From NCBI GenBank assembly GCA_002482805.1, contig DLGR01000030.1, forward strand, positions 1 to 12,646: DNA of 12,646 nucleotides. The letters run 5' to 3'. The notes under the pieces are model-generated. The model worked only from the letters and a program-made list of their open reading frames with translations, was not told the DNA's origin and ran no database searches. Positions 1 through 7,131 of the stretch are shown here, one piece after another; positions within the stretch are counted from its first letter, which is position 1, and each line of letters starts with the position of its first letter. Source of the DNA: Micavibrio sp. UBA7689 (GTDB lineage Bacteria > Pseudomonadota > Alphaproteobacteria > Micavibrionales > Micavibrionaceae). A program made the translations under genes and the position numbers.

Positions 1-91
1 CCAGCCTGTTTGAGACCTAAATTTCGGTAGTTTTCCGAAGGCCAGTTTTTCGTGCCTGACGATTGATAAATTTAGGTCTCAAACAGGCTGG
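1..91. repeat. Perfect 24-bp inverted repeat with 43-nt centre
   Basis: Positions 1-24 are the exact reverse complement of 68-91, so transcription in either direction would give a 24-bp perfect stem around a 43-nt loop. The loop has only weak internal pairing (25-27 with 35-37; 39-42 with 54-57). The left arm begins at the window edge, so the repeat may be longer. The element lies 58 nt past the lon stop codon. There is no run of T next to either arm within the window, so it is not a standard intrinsic terminator. It could be a MITE or REP-type element with terminal inverted repeats, a structured RNA, or a 3'-end hairpin that stabilises lon mRNA. The symmetry is directly visible; the role is unknown. 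Confidence 0.85.
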
Positions 92-149
92 AACCCTAGA
101 GTTTCCTTGGTTTCGGACGACTCTGTTTTAGGCTTTTTGCAGGGAATAC

Positions 150-2558
150 TCAATGACGAATTGCGTCAGAACCCTTGTTTTCCGCCGTTTCTGAGGAAAT
201 AGGTTTAACATTGGCGCTATCCTCTTGAAGTGGCTCAGGAATTCGCACAAGCGCATGAACCAGAACCTCTTCAATAGTGTTCACGGGAACAATTTCGAGG
301 CCCTTTTTAACCTTATCGGGAATGTCCGGAAGGTCTTTGGCATTATCTTTGGGGATCAGAACTTTACGTATTCCGCCTCTGTGTGCCGCCAGCAGTTTTT
401 CCTTCAAACCGCCGATTTCTGTGACGTAACCGCGAAGATTGATTTCGCCTGTCATCGCGATGTCCTTGCGGACTTCGATGCCGGTAAGTGCGGAAATAAT
501 CGCCGTCGTCATGGCAGCACCCGCACTTGGTCCGTCTTTCGGGGTCGCGCCTTCGGGAACGTGCACGTGGACGTTCGTCAGGTTGAGTTTATCGAAATCG
601 ATACCGTAACGTTTCGCGCGCGACTTGATGAGCATCTCTGCCACCGTGATGGATTCTTTCATCACTTCTTTCAAGTTACCCGTCGTCGTCACTTTACCAT
701 CCTTACCAGGAAGCGTAACGGCTTCGATAGAAAGCAGGTCGCCGCCGAATTCGGTATAGGCCAGACCGGATACGATACCCACGCGGTCTTGGTCATCCAC
801 TTCGCCGAAACGGTATTTTCGGATGCCTGCATATTTTTCCAAATTGCCGGGCGTGACGTTGACCTTCTCTTTGCCCTTCATCAAAATTTCTTTGATGGAT
901 TTGCGACAGATGTTGGCGATTTCACGCTCGAGCGAACGAACACCCGCTTCGCGTGTGTAGAAACGAATCAAGTCACGGATGGCCGTATCGCTGATGGTAA
1001 TTTCGTCTTTTTTCAAGCCTGACATTTTGATTTGTTTGTTGATCAGGTGCTGGCGCACGATCTGGATTTTCTCGTCTTCGGTGTAACCCGAAATACGGAT
1101 GATCTCCATACGGTCCATCAAAGGCTGCGGCATCTTGAGTGTGTTTGCCGTGCAAATAAACATGACATCGGACAGATCATAATCCAGTTCCAGATAGTGA
1201 TCGTTGAATTTGCTGTTTTGTTCGGGGTCAAGAACCTCGAGCAAAGCGGAAGAAGGATCGCCTCTCCAGTCCGAACCCAGCTTGTCGATCTCGTCAAGAA
1301 GGAACAGAGGGTTGGAAGTTTTAGCTTTCTTCATGCCTTGAATGATCTTGCCCGGCAGAGCGCCTATATAAGTGCGTCTGTGGCCGCGAACTTCGGATTC
1401 ATCGCGCACGCCACCAAGGCTCATACGAACGAAGTTACGGTTTGTGGCTTTAGCGATCGACTGACCGAGCGAGGTTTTACCAACGCCGGGAGGACCGACG
1501 AGGCAGAGAATGGAGCCGCGCACCTTGCCCGTTCTTTGTTGAACGGCAAGATATTCCAAAATGCGTTCTTTGACTTTTTCGAGGCCATAGTGATCGGCGT
1601 CGAGAATTTTCTTGGCTTCTTTGATGTCTTTTTTTACGCGGGAACGTTTATCCCATGGAACAGACAAGACCCAATCAAGGTAATTTCGCACAACAGTGGC
1701 TTCTGCAGACATCGGAGACATCTGGCGGAGCTTTTTAACCTCGGCTTTCGCTTTCTCGCGGGCTTCTTTGGAAAGACGCGTTTCGACGATTTTCTTTTCT
1801 AGTTCGCCGATTTCATCCAGACCGTCCTCGCCCTCGCCCAGCTCTTTCTGAATGGCCTTCATTTGCTCGTTCAGATAATACTCGCGCTGGGTTTTTTCCA
1901 TCTGGCGTTTGACGCGGTTACGAATGCGTTTTTCAACTTGCAGAACGCCGATCTCGCCTTCCATGAAGCCGTAAACTTTTTCAAGACGCTCGGCCGTATT
2001 GGAAAGCGTAAGCAATTCCTGCTTTTCATCGATCTTCAAGGAAAGATGCGATGCGATTGTGTCCGCCATTTTCGAAGGTTCTTCGATCTGGTTGACCGAA
2101 ACGATGACCTCAGGCGGGATTTTCTTGTTAAGCTTCACATATTGTTCGAACTGCGCGACAACAGCGCGGGCCAGAGCTTCAAGCTCTTCCCCTTTGATGG
2201 CTTCGTCTTTCATCGGCTGTACAAAAGCTTCGATAAAATCGGGGCGTTCCGTAAAACCGGTGATTTCAACGCGCTCCGTACCTTCGACCAACACCTTCAC
2301 GGTGCCGTCGGGCAATTTCAAAAGCTGGAGAATGGAACCTATCGTGCCGATACGATGGATGTCTTCGGAAGTAGGGTCGTCTTCAGTGGGGGATTTCTGA
2401 GTAACGAGTAAAATTTTCTTGGATTCCGACATCACGGATTCCAACGCCTTCACCGATTTTTCACGCCCTACGAACAGCGGAACGATCATATGCGGAAACA
2501 CGACAATGTCGCGCAACGGCAATACGGCAAAAACGTCTTTGGAACTGGCACCCGTCAT
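150..2558 (-). CDS. lon: ATP-dependent protease Lon (LonA)
   Basis: Cytoplasmic ATP-dependent serine protease that unfolds and degrades misfolded and regulatory proteins as a homohexamer. The 802-residue length is normal for LonA. The order is an N-terminal substrate-binding domain (about residues 10-200), a coiled-coil segment rich in Lys, Glu and Arg (about 200-300), the AAA+ module with Walker A GPPGVGKTS (Lys361) and Walker B FLLDEIDK (Asp422/Glu423), and the protease domain with the Ser-Lys dyad: Ser678 in DGPSAGAA and the Lys of GGLKEK (about 721). The C-terminal 30 residues are a loose hydrophilic tail. The ATG has AAGGA about seven bases upstream. The gene has its own promoter region (2617-2658) with a heat-shock type element. 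clpP lies 199 nt upstream and clpX is missing between them. No oddities in the protein; identification is very secure. Confidence 0.98.
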   Translation of the reverse strand: MTGASSKDVFAVLPLRDIVVFPHMIVPLFVGREKSVKALESVMSESKKILLVTQKSPTEDDPTSEDIHRIGTIGSILQLLKLPDGTVKVLVEGTERVEITGFTERPDFIEAFVQPMKDEAIKGEELEALARAVVAQFEQYVKLNKKIPPEVIVSVNQIEEPSKMADTIASHLSLKIDEKQELLTLSNTAERLEKVYGFMEGEIGVLQVEKRIRNRVKRQMEKTQREYYLNEQMKAIQKELGEGEDGLDEIGELEKKIVETRLSKEAREKAKAEVKKLRQMSPMSAEATVVRNYLDWVLSVPWDKRSRVKKDIKEAKKILDADHYGLEKVKERILEYLAVQQRTGKVRGSILCLVGPPGVGKTSLGQSIAKATNRNFVRMSLGGVRDESEVRGHRRTYIGALPGKIIQGMKKAKTSNPLFLLDEIDKLGSDWRGDPSSALLEVLDPEQNSKFNDHYLELDYDLSDVMFICTANTLKMPQPLMDRMEIIRISGYTEDEKIQIVRQHLINKQIKMSGLKKDEITISDTAIRDLIRFYTREAGVRSLEREIANICRKSIKEILMKGKEKVNVTPGNLEKYAGIRKYRFGEVDDQDRVGIVSGLAYTEFGGDLLSIEAVTLPGKDGKVTTTGNLKEVMKESITVAEMLIKSRAKRYGIDFDKLNLTNVHVHVPEGATPKDGPSAGAAMTTAIISALTGIEVRKDIAMTGEINLRGYVTEIGGLKEKLLAAHRGGIRKVLIPKDNAKDLPDIPDKVKKGLEIVPVNTIEEVLVHALVRIPEPLQEDSANVKPISSETAENKGSDAIRH

Positions 2559-2616
2559 GATTTTTTCCTTATTCTTAGACCCGAAAAGCCCCGGCTTTTA
2601 TCGGCCATGAACTTCC

Positions 2617-2658
2617 ATTATATCATAGGACATGGGCATCTTTGGTTAAGATTTCAAG
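2617..2658 (-). promoter_or_regulatory. lon promoter: sigma-32 element plus extended -10
   Basis: Reading the minus strand, CTTGAAA (2652-2658) is followed after 15 nt by CCCATGT (2630-2636). This nearly matches the known RpoH/sigma-32 consensus CTTGAAA-N13-15-CCCCATnT. Directly downstream is TGATATAAT (2617-2625), a perfect housekeeping -10 with the TG extension and no good -35. Both would start transcription in the 2610-2625 region and leave a leader of roughly 55-65 nt before the lon ATG. That leader contains a short G+C hairpin (arms 2584-2590 and 2593-2599). The sequence match is seen directly; heat-shock control is inferred from it and fits what is known for lon. Confidence 0.75.
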
Positions 2659-2689
2659 GTCTGGACCCCGTCCAAACCCGCAAAACCCC

Positions 2690-2740
2690 GTTAAAACAGC
2701 CATTTTTAACCTGCACACCATTAACCAAAACGCGTTTGGT
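2690..2740. repeat. Two short inverted repeats between clpP and lon
   Basis: GTTAAAA (2690-2696) faces TTTTAAC (2704-2710), and ACCAAA (2724-2729) faces TTTGGT (2735-2740). Both lie just past the clpP stop. They may help end or stabilise the clpP transcript, but neither is followed by a clear U-run on the minus strand, so no terminator is claimed. Confidence 0.35.
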
Positions 2741-2757
2741 GTTGCGCTGCGAAATGC

Positions 2758-3408
2758 CTATTTTTTCTCAGTTTCAATCTGCGCGCGTTCTTCCACGACT
2801 TCGTCGATCAAACCGAATTTCTTGGCTTCTTCACCGGACATGAAATTGTCGCGTTCCATCGCTTTTTCAATGTCGGCGAGTTTGCGGCCCGTGTGCTTGA
2901 CGTAGATATTGTTCAGGTTGGCACGAAGACGCAGAATTTCCTTGGCTTGGATTTCAATATCCGTGGCCTGACCTTGGGCACCGCCGCTCGGCTGGTGAAT
3001 CATGATACGGGCATTGGGCAACGCAAAACGCTTGCCTTTGGCGCCAGCGGTCAGAAGCAACGAACCCATAGAGGCCGCCTGACCGATACACACGGTCGAA
3101 ACCGCAGGTTTGATATATTGCATAGTGTCGTACATCGCCATACCGGAGGTCACGACACCGCCCGGGGAATTGATGTAGAACGAAATGTCTTTGGTCGGGT
3201 TTTCGGATTCCAGAAACAGGAACTGGGCGCAGATAACGGAGGATACGCCGTCTTCCACCTGACCCGTCAGGAAAATGATGCGCTCTTTCAGAAGGCGCGA
3301 ATAAATGTCAAAGGCGCGTTCGCCGCGGTTCGTCTGCTCGATAACGGTCGGGACGAGATAATTCTGATAAATATCAACGGGGTCGCGGTCGCGGGGGAAC
3401 ATAGACAT
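2758..3408 (-). CDS. clpP: ATP-dependent Clp protease proteolytic subunit ClpP
   Basis: Tetradecameric cytoplasmic serine protease that degrades proteins delivered by the AAA+ unfoldases ClpX or ClpA. The 216 residues show the full catalytic triad: Ser113 in GQAASMGS, His138 in MIHQPSGG and Asp187 in ERDNFM. The N-terminal part lacks a long propeptide. Two start ATGs (codons 1 and 3) sit close together; the first is chosen because it is preceded by GAGAG at about 11 nt, but the third-codon start cannot be excluded. clpX, the usual next gene in Alphaproteobacteria, does not follow; lon does after 199 nt. The upstream neighbour, on the same strand, is the double-HExxH protein 172 nt away, so clpP probably has its own promoter. 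Identification is very secure. Confidence 0.97.
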   Translation of the reverse strand: MSMFPRDRDPVDIYQNYLVPTVIEQTNRGERAFDIYSRLLKERIIFLTGQVEDGVSSVICAQFLFLESENPTKDISFYINSPGGVVTSGMAMYDTMQYIKPAVSTVCIGQAASMGSLLLTAGAKGKRFALPNARIMIHQPSGGAQGQATDIEIQAKEILRLRANLNNIYVKHTGRKLADIEKAMERDNFMSGEEAKKFGLIDEVVEERAQIETEKK

Positions 3409-3450
3409 GGGGGGAAAGCTCTCTCTTATATGATGTGAGTCGTTACAATT

Positions 3451-3480
3451 AACGTATCGCCCGCCCTGCCTTTATTCAAG
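3451..3480 (-). promoter_or_regulatory. Candidate clpP promoter
   Basis: On the minus strand TTGAAT (3474-3479) is followed after 17 nt by TACGTT (3451-3456). The upstream element reads CTTGAAT, close to the sigma-32 -35 seen before lon, with CGATAC about 15 nt further on. This might be a degenerate heat-shock promoter rather than a housekeeping one. A TATAAG at about 3427-3432 is an alternative -10 with a poor -35. Weak in either reading. Confidence 0.35.
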
Positions 3481-3580
3481 GGTTAAAAGCCGCTTTAAAT
3501 CTCCCCCCTCCTTTACACGCCATTGGTTATACATAAACCAGCGTAATAGAAGAATATATGATTAAAACTGCGCTATTGAT

Positions 3581-4702
3581 TTAGGCCGCTTCAGGCTCGA
3601 CCATATCACGGACATCGTTGATCAGCGAATGGATGATGGCGATATCGCGATTGATGGTAAGGCCATAACTCGGCATCTTTTTAAATGTTTTGACGTCCAG
3701 TTCGGCTTCGAATGGGTAATAATGACTGATGATGCCATCCAGATAATCCATAAGTGCATCGTATCTCGGCTCATCCAGCAAGTCCTGCGCCTTGCGGCAC
3801 TCCACAATTTCTTCAATACGGTTAGAATTTGGAATATACAATTCCTTGCCGATGTCATTGGTGAATTTCTGCAGATTTTTATGGATGTTTTGCGCTGTCG
3901 TGATAGCGATGTTGGCATACGCGCCGTCCGAACCATCCGTCTCCAGCGCAAGAATGGATTTTTTCAGGCATGTGACACACGCATCGGCAAAATCCTGCGC
4001 CAGTCTTTCATGTAACACATCGTAATATTCCGGCACGGAATACCCCCCCGACTTTTCTAAAATCGTCCGCGCCTCTTGGGATCTTTCCTCTTCGCCGCCC
4101 AGAATGATGAGAGCGCATACGGTAAAGAGCGGGTCATCCATCTCGTGTGCGTTTGCATATTTCCACTGGTCTTGGCCCTGCCCTTCGAGTTGATCGATAC
4201 GCTCTCTGAACTCTCTGCCTCTTTGGTAATACACCGCATGCCCCACTTCATGGGCCAGCAGGTCGACAAGGTCGTAAAATCCAGCCGTTTCCAAATATTC
4301 CACCGAATTGATGACGATGATATTCCGCCCCTTCTGGTAGGAATAGAAGCCCAGCGACATGCCGCTGATCTCATCGCTGAATTCTTCTTCAATTACCGAC
4401 GCATCAATCTGGTCGGTCTGCGCTTCAGAAATCCTCTGCTGCTTCCATGAATTTCTTGTAAACAAAAGCGTGGCGGGAACATCGTATAAATGGGCGCATT
4501 CATGCAAAATCGTTGAAAGTATTTCCACTCGCTTGAATTGGTCGTACGTGTCCCATTCCTTGCTCGCGGCTAAAAGCTCTTTCGCGAGTTTGCCTTTGCG
4601 ATTTTTGGTAATTCTGAAACGAAGCCCGTTAAAAGCTGAAAGACTGGCCTGCCACTCTTTGTAAGCCTTCAATTCCATGATTTTGAGCAGAGCGGGATCC
4701 AT
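3581..4702 (-). CDS. Unrecognised protein with two HExxH zinc-protease motifs
   Basis: I do not recognise the family. The 373-residue protein has no signal peptide or membrane segment, so it is probably cytoplasmic. It carries two copies of the HExxH metallopeptidase motif: HECAH at residues 67-71 (in ILSTILHECAHLYD) and HEVGH at 151-155 (in DLLAHEVGHAVYY). Each lies in a similar hydrophobic helix. In this kind of enzyme the two His bind zinc and the Glu activates water, with a third ligand further on. Candidates are Glu232 in HERLAQDFAD for the second motif and a Glu in IEEEFSDE (104-111) for the first. The ATG at 4702 is the first start after an in-frame TGA; no good ribosome site precedes it. 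It lies 62 nt after the YhhQ-like gene on the same strand, possibly co-transcribed, and before clpP. A zinc-dependent peptidase is likely; substrate unknown. Confidence 0.75.
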   Translation of the reverse strand: MDPALLKIMELKAYKEWQASLSAFNGLRFRITKNRKGKLAKELLAASKEWDTYDQFKRVEILSTILHECAHLYDVPATLLFTRNSWKQQRISEAQTDQIDASVIEEEFSDEISGMSLGFYSYQKGRNIIVINSVEYLETAGFYDLVDLLAHEVGHAVYYQRGREFRERIDQLEGQGQDQWKYANAHEMDDPLFTVCALIILGGEEERSQEARTILEKSGGYSVPEYYDVLHERLAQDFADACVTCLKKSILALETDGSDGAYANIAITTAQNIHKNLQKFTNDIGKELYIPNSNRIEEIVECRKAQDLLDEPRYDALMDYLDGIISHYYPFEAELDVKTFKKMPSYGLTINRDIAIIHSLINDVRDMVEPEAA

Positions 4703-4764
4703 GGAGAAATTGTCTCAAAATGCATCCCCCAATGCAAATATGCGGCAATTAATTAATGTTAACG

Positions 4765-5451
4765 CTAAATGCCCTGTGGCTTTCCGCGCATCACAAACCG
4801 CGCTACATACATCAAGGGCGTTTCCGCAAATGATAGCGCGTATTTGATAATCAGGTTCGAAACGATAATCGACACCAGCACCCCGTTCGGCAACGTGCCA
4901 TAAAACGCCACGCAGAAGAACAGGATGGTCAAAAGGAAGTGCGTGACCAGTGCGGATAATGTTGCACGGAACCAAAGCTGGCCGTACCAACCCCTACCTT
5001 CTTTATCTTTAAAGAATTTATAGATATTGGCGTCGATAAACAAAAGCATGTGCGACAGCACGGCAGCCAGTGTTACGCGTGGCGTTGCGGCAAATACCAC
5101 ATCGACGGCCTCTTTGTATTTTCCATCGCCCTCTAAAGTCAGCCAGCCTGATGTCAGAATGAACAGATAGAACAAGAACTGCATCCCCGCCATGTTCAAT
5201 ACATACCTGATGGCATCGCGTTTCGAATAAAATTCCGTAAGACAGTTGATGGCAAGAAAGTTCATGCAATACAAAAGAACGATCCAGAGCGTGCTGAATC
5301 CGAAAATCTCGATTTCGTATCCCACGACCGCGTTACTGGCTACGATATTGAACGTACCGAAGGCGAACACAAATTCCTTGCCCAGTTTGCACGCACCGAT
5401 AATAAGGGCGGCATAAACCAGCAATGAGCCAATAAACATGATTTCATTCAT
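4765..5451 (-). CDS. yhhQ: YhhQ/VUT-family membrane transporter (queuosine precursor type)
   Basis: Integral inner-membrane protein of 228 residues with about six hydrophobic segments. The pattern fits the YhhQ/VUT family (DUF165), whose studied members import 7-deazaguanine precursors for queuosine in tRNA. Family-like blocks are AINCLTEFYSKRDAIRY (67-83), the acidic helix FIDANIYKF (138-146), the block ending in ILFFCVAFYG (176-185), and IKYALSFAETPLMY (202-215). The ATG at 5451 is chosen because AGGGGA stands seven bases upstream. An in-frame start at 5511 would translate through the tig terminator hairpin and is rejected. The second conserved acidic residue typical of the fold (Q-x-x-D-T) appears as HFLLT here, so the member is divergent. 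No preQ1 riboswitch is visible in the short leader. The next gene follows after 62 nt. Family is fairly sure; the substrate is inferred. Confidence 0.78.
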   Translation of the reverse strand: MNEIMFIGSLLVYAALIIGACKLGKEFVFAFGTFNIVASNAVVGYEIEIFGFSTLWIVLLYCMNFLAINCLTEFYSKRDAIRYVLNMAGMQFLFYLFILTSGWLTLEGDGKYKEAVDVVFAATPRVTLAAVLSHMLLFIDANIYKFFKDKEGRGWYGQLWFRATLSALVTHFLLTILFFCVAFYGTLPNGVLVSIIVSNLIIKYALSFAETPLMYVARFVMRGKPQGI

Positions 5452-5480
5452 AAGAATTCCCCTGCCTAATCCCCTATAGT

Positions 5481-5507
5481 AAAACATCCCGCTTTTGGCG
5501 GGATGTT
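5481..5507 (-). terminator. Intrinsic terminator of tig
   Basis: Arms 5498-5507 and 5483-5492 form a perfect 10-bp stem with a 5-nt loop, followed on the minus strand by TTTT. It begins 8 nt after the tig stop codon and separates tig from the YhhQ-like gene. Confidence 0.9.
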
Positions 5508-5514
5508 GCAATTA

Positions 5515-6900
5515 TTATTCGTCTTTTTTGGCCTTTTTGGCGGCGGGCTTTTTCTTGGCCGCGCCTTTTTTGGGCTTCAATTCGGCGTCTTCTTCCTCGC
5601 GGGTCAGTTCTTCGACAGAAACTTCCTGATCCGTGATCGTGGCATCTTTGAAGATCAACTCGACAACTTTCTCTTCAAAGATAGGTGCGCGGAGCATGTC
5701 CAGAGCCTGACGGTTTTTCTGATAGTATTCAAAAACCATTTTTTCCTGACCGGGATATTTTTGCGCTTCGGCAATAACCGCGCGCTGGATTTCCTTGTCG
5801 TTGACGGTGACTTTGTTTTTCGTACCCACTTCGGACAGGATCAAACCTAGACGAACGCGGCGTTCCGCGATAGCTTGCAGTTCTTCTTTTTCCTCGTCAG
5901 TCAGGTCTCCGCCTTCCGCAGGGTTGGCCTTACGCTCGGCTTCGATCTGCTGGAGGATACCTTGATATTCGGCCTCGACCATGTTTTCAGGCACCTCGAA
6001 ATCATGCTTTTCATCAAGAACATCGAGTAGTGCGCGTTTCAACTTCATGCGGGAATGCATTTCGTATTCGGCACCCACTTGTTGTTCGACAGCGGCGCGC
6101 AGCGCTTTGACATCTTCCATGCCCAGTTGCTTGGCAAATTCATCGTTGATTTCGGCGGCGGCTGCTTCGTTGACGGATTCAATTACCGTATCGAAGATGG
6201 CGTCGCGGCCGGCAAGTTCCGTCGCGCCGTAATCTTTGGGGAACGTCACTTTCACTTCGACCGTCTCGCCGGCATTTTTGCCGACCAGTTGCTCTTCGAA
6301 ACCGGGAATAAAGCGATTGGAGCCAAGTTCCAGTTCAACGCCGTGCGCGTGCATGCCTTCATGCTGGACATTATCGTCCGCCGTGCGGCCGTGGAACGTG
6401 ATAACGGCGATATCGCCTTTCTTCGTGGCGCGGCCTTCGACGGGCTTCAGGGCGCGGTTGCTTTTCGCAACGCGTTCCAGCGTTTCATCGATGGTTTTGG
6501 CTTCGACTTTCGCGACAGGACGCGTCAGTTTCAGGCCTTTCAGGTCCACCACTTCAACGGTGGGGAGTTTTTCGAACTGCATGTTGAAGATCAGGTCCTT
6601 GCCTTCGTCGAATTCCTTGACTTCGATTTTGGGCTGCATCGCGGGGCGGATGTTCTTTTCCTTGAACACTTTCGCGGAAGCGTCGTTAACGACCAATTCC
6701 AGGACTTCGCCCATCACGGCGCGGCCGTATTTCTGCTCGAGCATTTTCATGGGAATTTTACCAGCACGGAAACCGGGCAGCTTGGCGGTCTTGCCCACTT
6801 CTTTAAGGCGCAATTCCTGCTTCTTCTTGATGTCGTTCGCCGGAACCGTAACTTCCAATTCGACTTTCAGGCCTTCGGTTTTGATATCTTTAACTTGCAT
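5515..6900 (-). CDS. tig: Trigger factor
   Basis: Ribosome-associated chaperone that binds nascent chains at the exit tunnel and has peptidyl-prolyl isomerase activity. The 461 residues show the N-terminal ribosome-binding domain with the signature GFRAGKIP (43-50), the FKBP-type PPIase domain (about 160-245, with GDIAVITFHG and GSNRFIPGFEEQLVG), and the helical C-terminal chaperone domain. The protein ends in a Lys/Ala-rich tail (about 435-461), which is common in alphaproteobacterial trigger factors and likely disordered. The ATG has TAGGA about six bases upstream. A tRNA-Leu gene ends 35 nt before the start and is probably on the same transcript, and a strong terminator follows directly. 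Very secure. Confidence 0.97.
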   Translation of the reverse strand: MQVKDIKTEGLKVELEVTVPANDIKKKQELRLKEVGKTAKLPGFRAGKIPMKMLEQKYGRAVMGEVLELVVNDASAKVFKEKNIRPAMQPKIEVKEFDEGKDLIFNMQFEKLPTVEVVDLKGLKLTRPVAKVEAKTIDETLERVAKSNRALKPVEGRATKKGDIAVITFHGRTADDNVQHEGMHAHGVELELGSNRFIPGFEEQLVGKNAGETVEVKVTFPKDYGATELAGRDAIFDTVIESVNEAAAAEINDEFAKQLGMEDVKALRAAVEQQVGAEYEMHSRMKLKRALLDVLDEKHDFEVPENMVEAEYQGILQQIEAERKANPAEGGDLTDEEKEELQAIAERRVRLGLILSEVGTKNKVTVNDKEIQRAVIAEAQKYPGQEKMVFEYYQKNRQALDMLRAPIFEEKVVELIFKDATITDQEVSVEELTREEEDAELKPKKGAAKKKPAAKKAKKDE

Positions 6901-6935
6901 GGTTTTCCTAATGTTTTCGTTACATGAATTTCAGG

Positions 6936-7020
6936 TGGTGCGGGTAGAGGGACTTGAACCCCCACGGGTCACCCCGCCAGAACCTAAATCTGGTGCGTCT
7001 GCCAATTTCGCCATACCCGC
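6936..7020 (-). tRNA. tRNA-Leu (anticodon UAG)
   Basis: Class II tRNA of 85 nt including an encoded CCA (6936-6938) with A as discriminator. The acceptor arm GCGGGTA pairs with TACCCGC. The anticodon stem CCAGA/TCTGG encloses loop TTTAGGT, so the anticodon is UAG, reading CUN leucine codons. A long variable arm follows and the T-loop reads TTCAAGT. It sits 35 nt upstream of tig, a conserved arrangement in Alphaproteobacteria. Confidence 0.97.
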
Positions 7021-7034
7021 GATGTTCACGCGCG

Positions 7035-7063
7035 GTTTTAGAACAAACCCCTAGTAAAGCCAA
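7035..7063 (-). promoter_or_regulatory. Candidate promoter of tRNA-Leu/tig
   Basis: On the minus strand TTGGCT (7058-7063) and TAAAAC (7035-7040) are 17 nt apart, each matching four of six consensus bases. The predicted start lies about 8 nt before the mature tRNA. An AAAGCC/GGCTTT stem (7056-7070) overlaps the -35. Confidence 0.45.
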
Positions 7064-7093
7064 GGGCTTTTTAACGATTTGGAGCCTTTAATT

Positions 7094-7123
7094 TTGACAT
7101 AATGGTGCCATTTTAGACATACT
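7094..7123 (+). promoter_or_regulatory. Candidate promoter of the cysteine hydrolase gene, leaderless
   Basis: A perfect -35 TTGACA (7094-7099) is followed after 18 nt by CATACT (7118-7123, four of six). The expected transcription start, six to seven bases past the -10, falls on or next to the ATG at 7130. The mRNA would then have no leader, although GGAG sits only 2 nt before the ATG, too close for a normal ribosome site. Confidence 0.5.
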
Positions 7124-7131
7124 GGAGCCAT
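7096..7131 (+). repeat. Two 16-bp direct repeats spaced 20 bp, in the promoter
   Basis: Positions 7096-7111 and 7116-7131 agree at 14 of 16 bases (GACATAnTGGnGCCAT). Each copy has small dyad symmetry (TGG-N2-CCA). The 20-bp period is about two helical turns, so both copies face the same side of the DNA. They cover the space from the -35 to the start codon, which fits a repressor operator. A third GGAGCC lies at 7081-7086. Confidence 0.55.

Noticed and set aside
1..91. Integron attC site or CRISPR repeat
   Set aside because: No R-box pattern of attC, and only a single dyad with no repeated spacer units.
225..2411. Long plus-strand reading frames opposite lon (225-1022, 1032-1802, 1863-2411)
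   Set aside because: They mirror the lon coding strand, have compositions typical of antisense frames, lack ribosome sites and match no family; lon itself is unambiguous.
4710..4745. TGCAT/ATGCA hairpin between the YhhQ-like and double-HExxH genes, as a terminator
   Set aside because: Only a 5-bp stem with a short T-run; too weak to claim that the two genes are separated.
5452..5511. Upstream start of the YhhQ-like gene (20 extra residues)
   Set aside because: These codons translate the tig terminator hairpin; the ATG at 5451 has a good ribosome site.
6055..6927. 290-codon plus-strand frame opposite tig, and a 321-codon minus-strand frame (9330-10295) opposite glnA
   Set aside because: Antisense shadows of strongly conserved genes; translations are low-complexity (Phe, His, Asp, Arg rich) and without known motifs.
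7056..7072. AAAGCC/GGCTTT hairpin followed by T on the plus strand, as a terminator
   Set aside because: No plus-strand gene lies upstream for it to terminate, and it overlaps the tRNA-Leu promoter.
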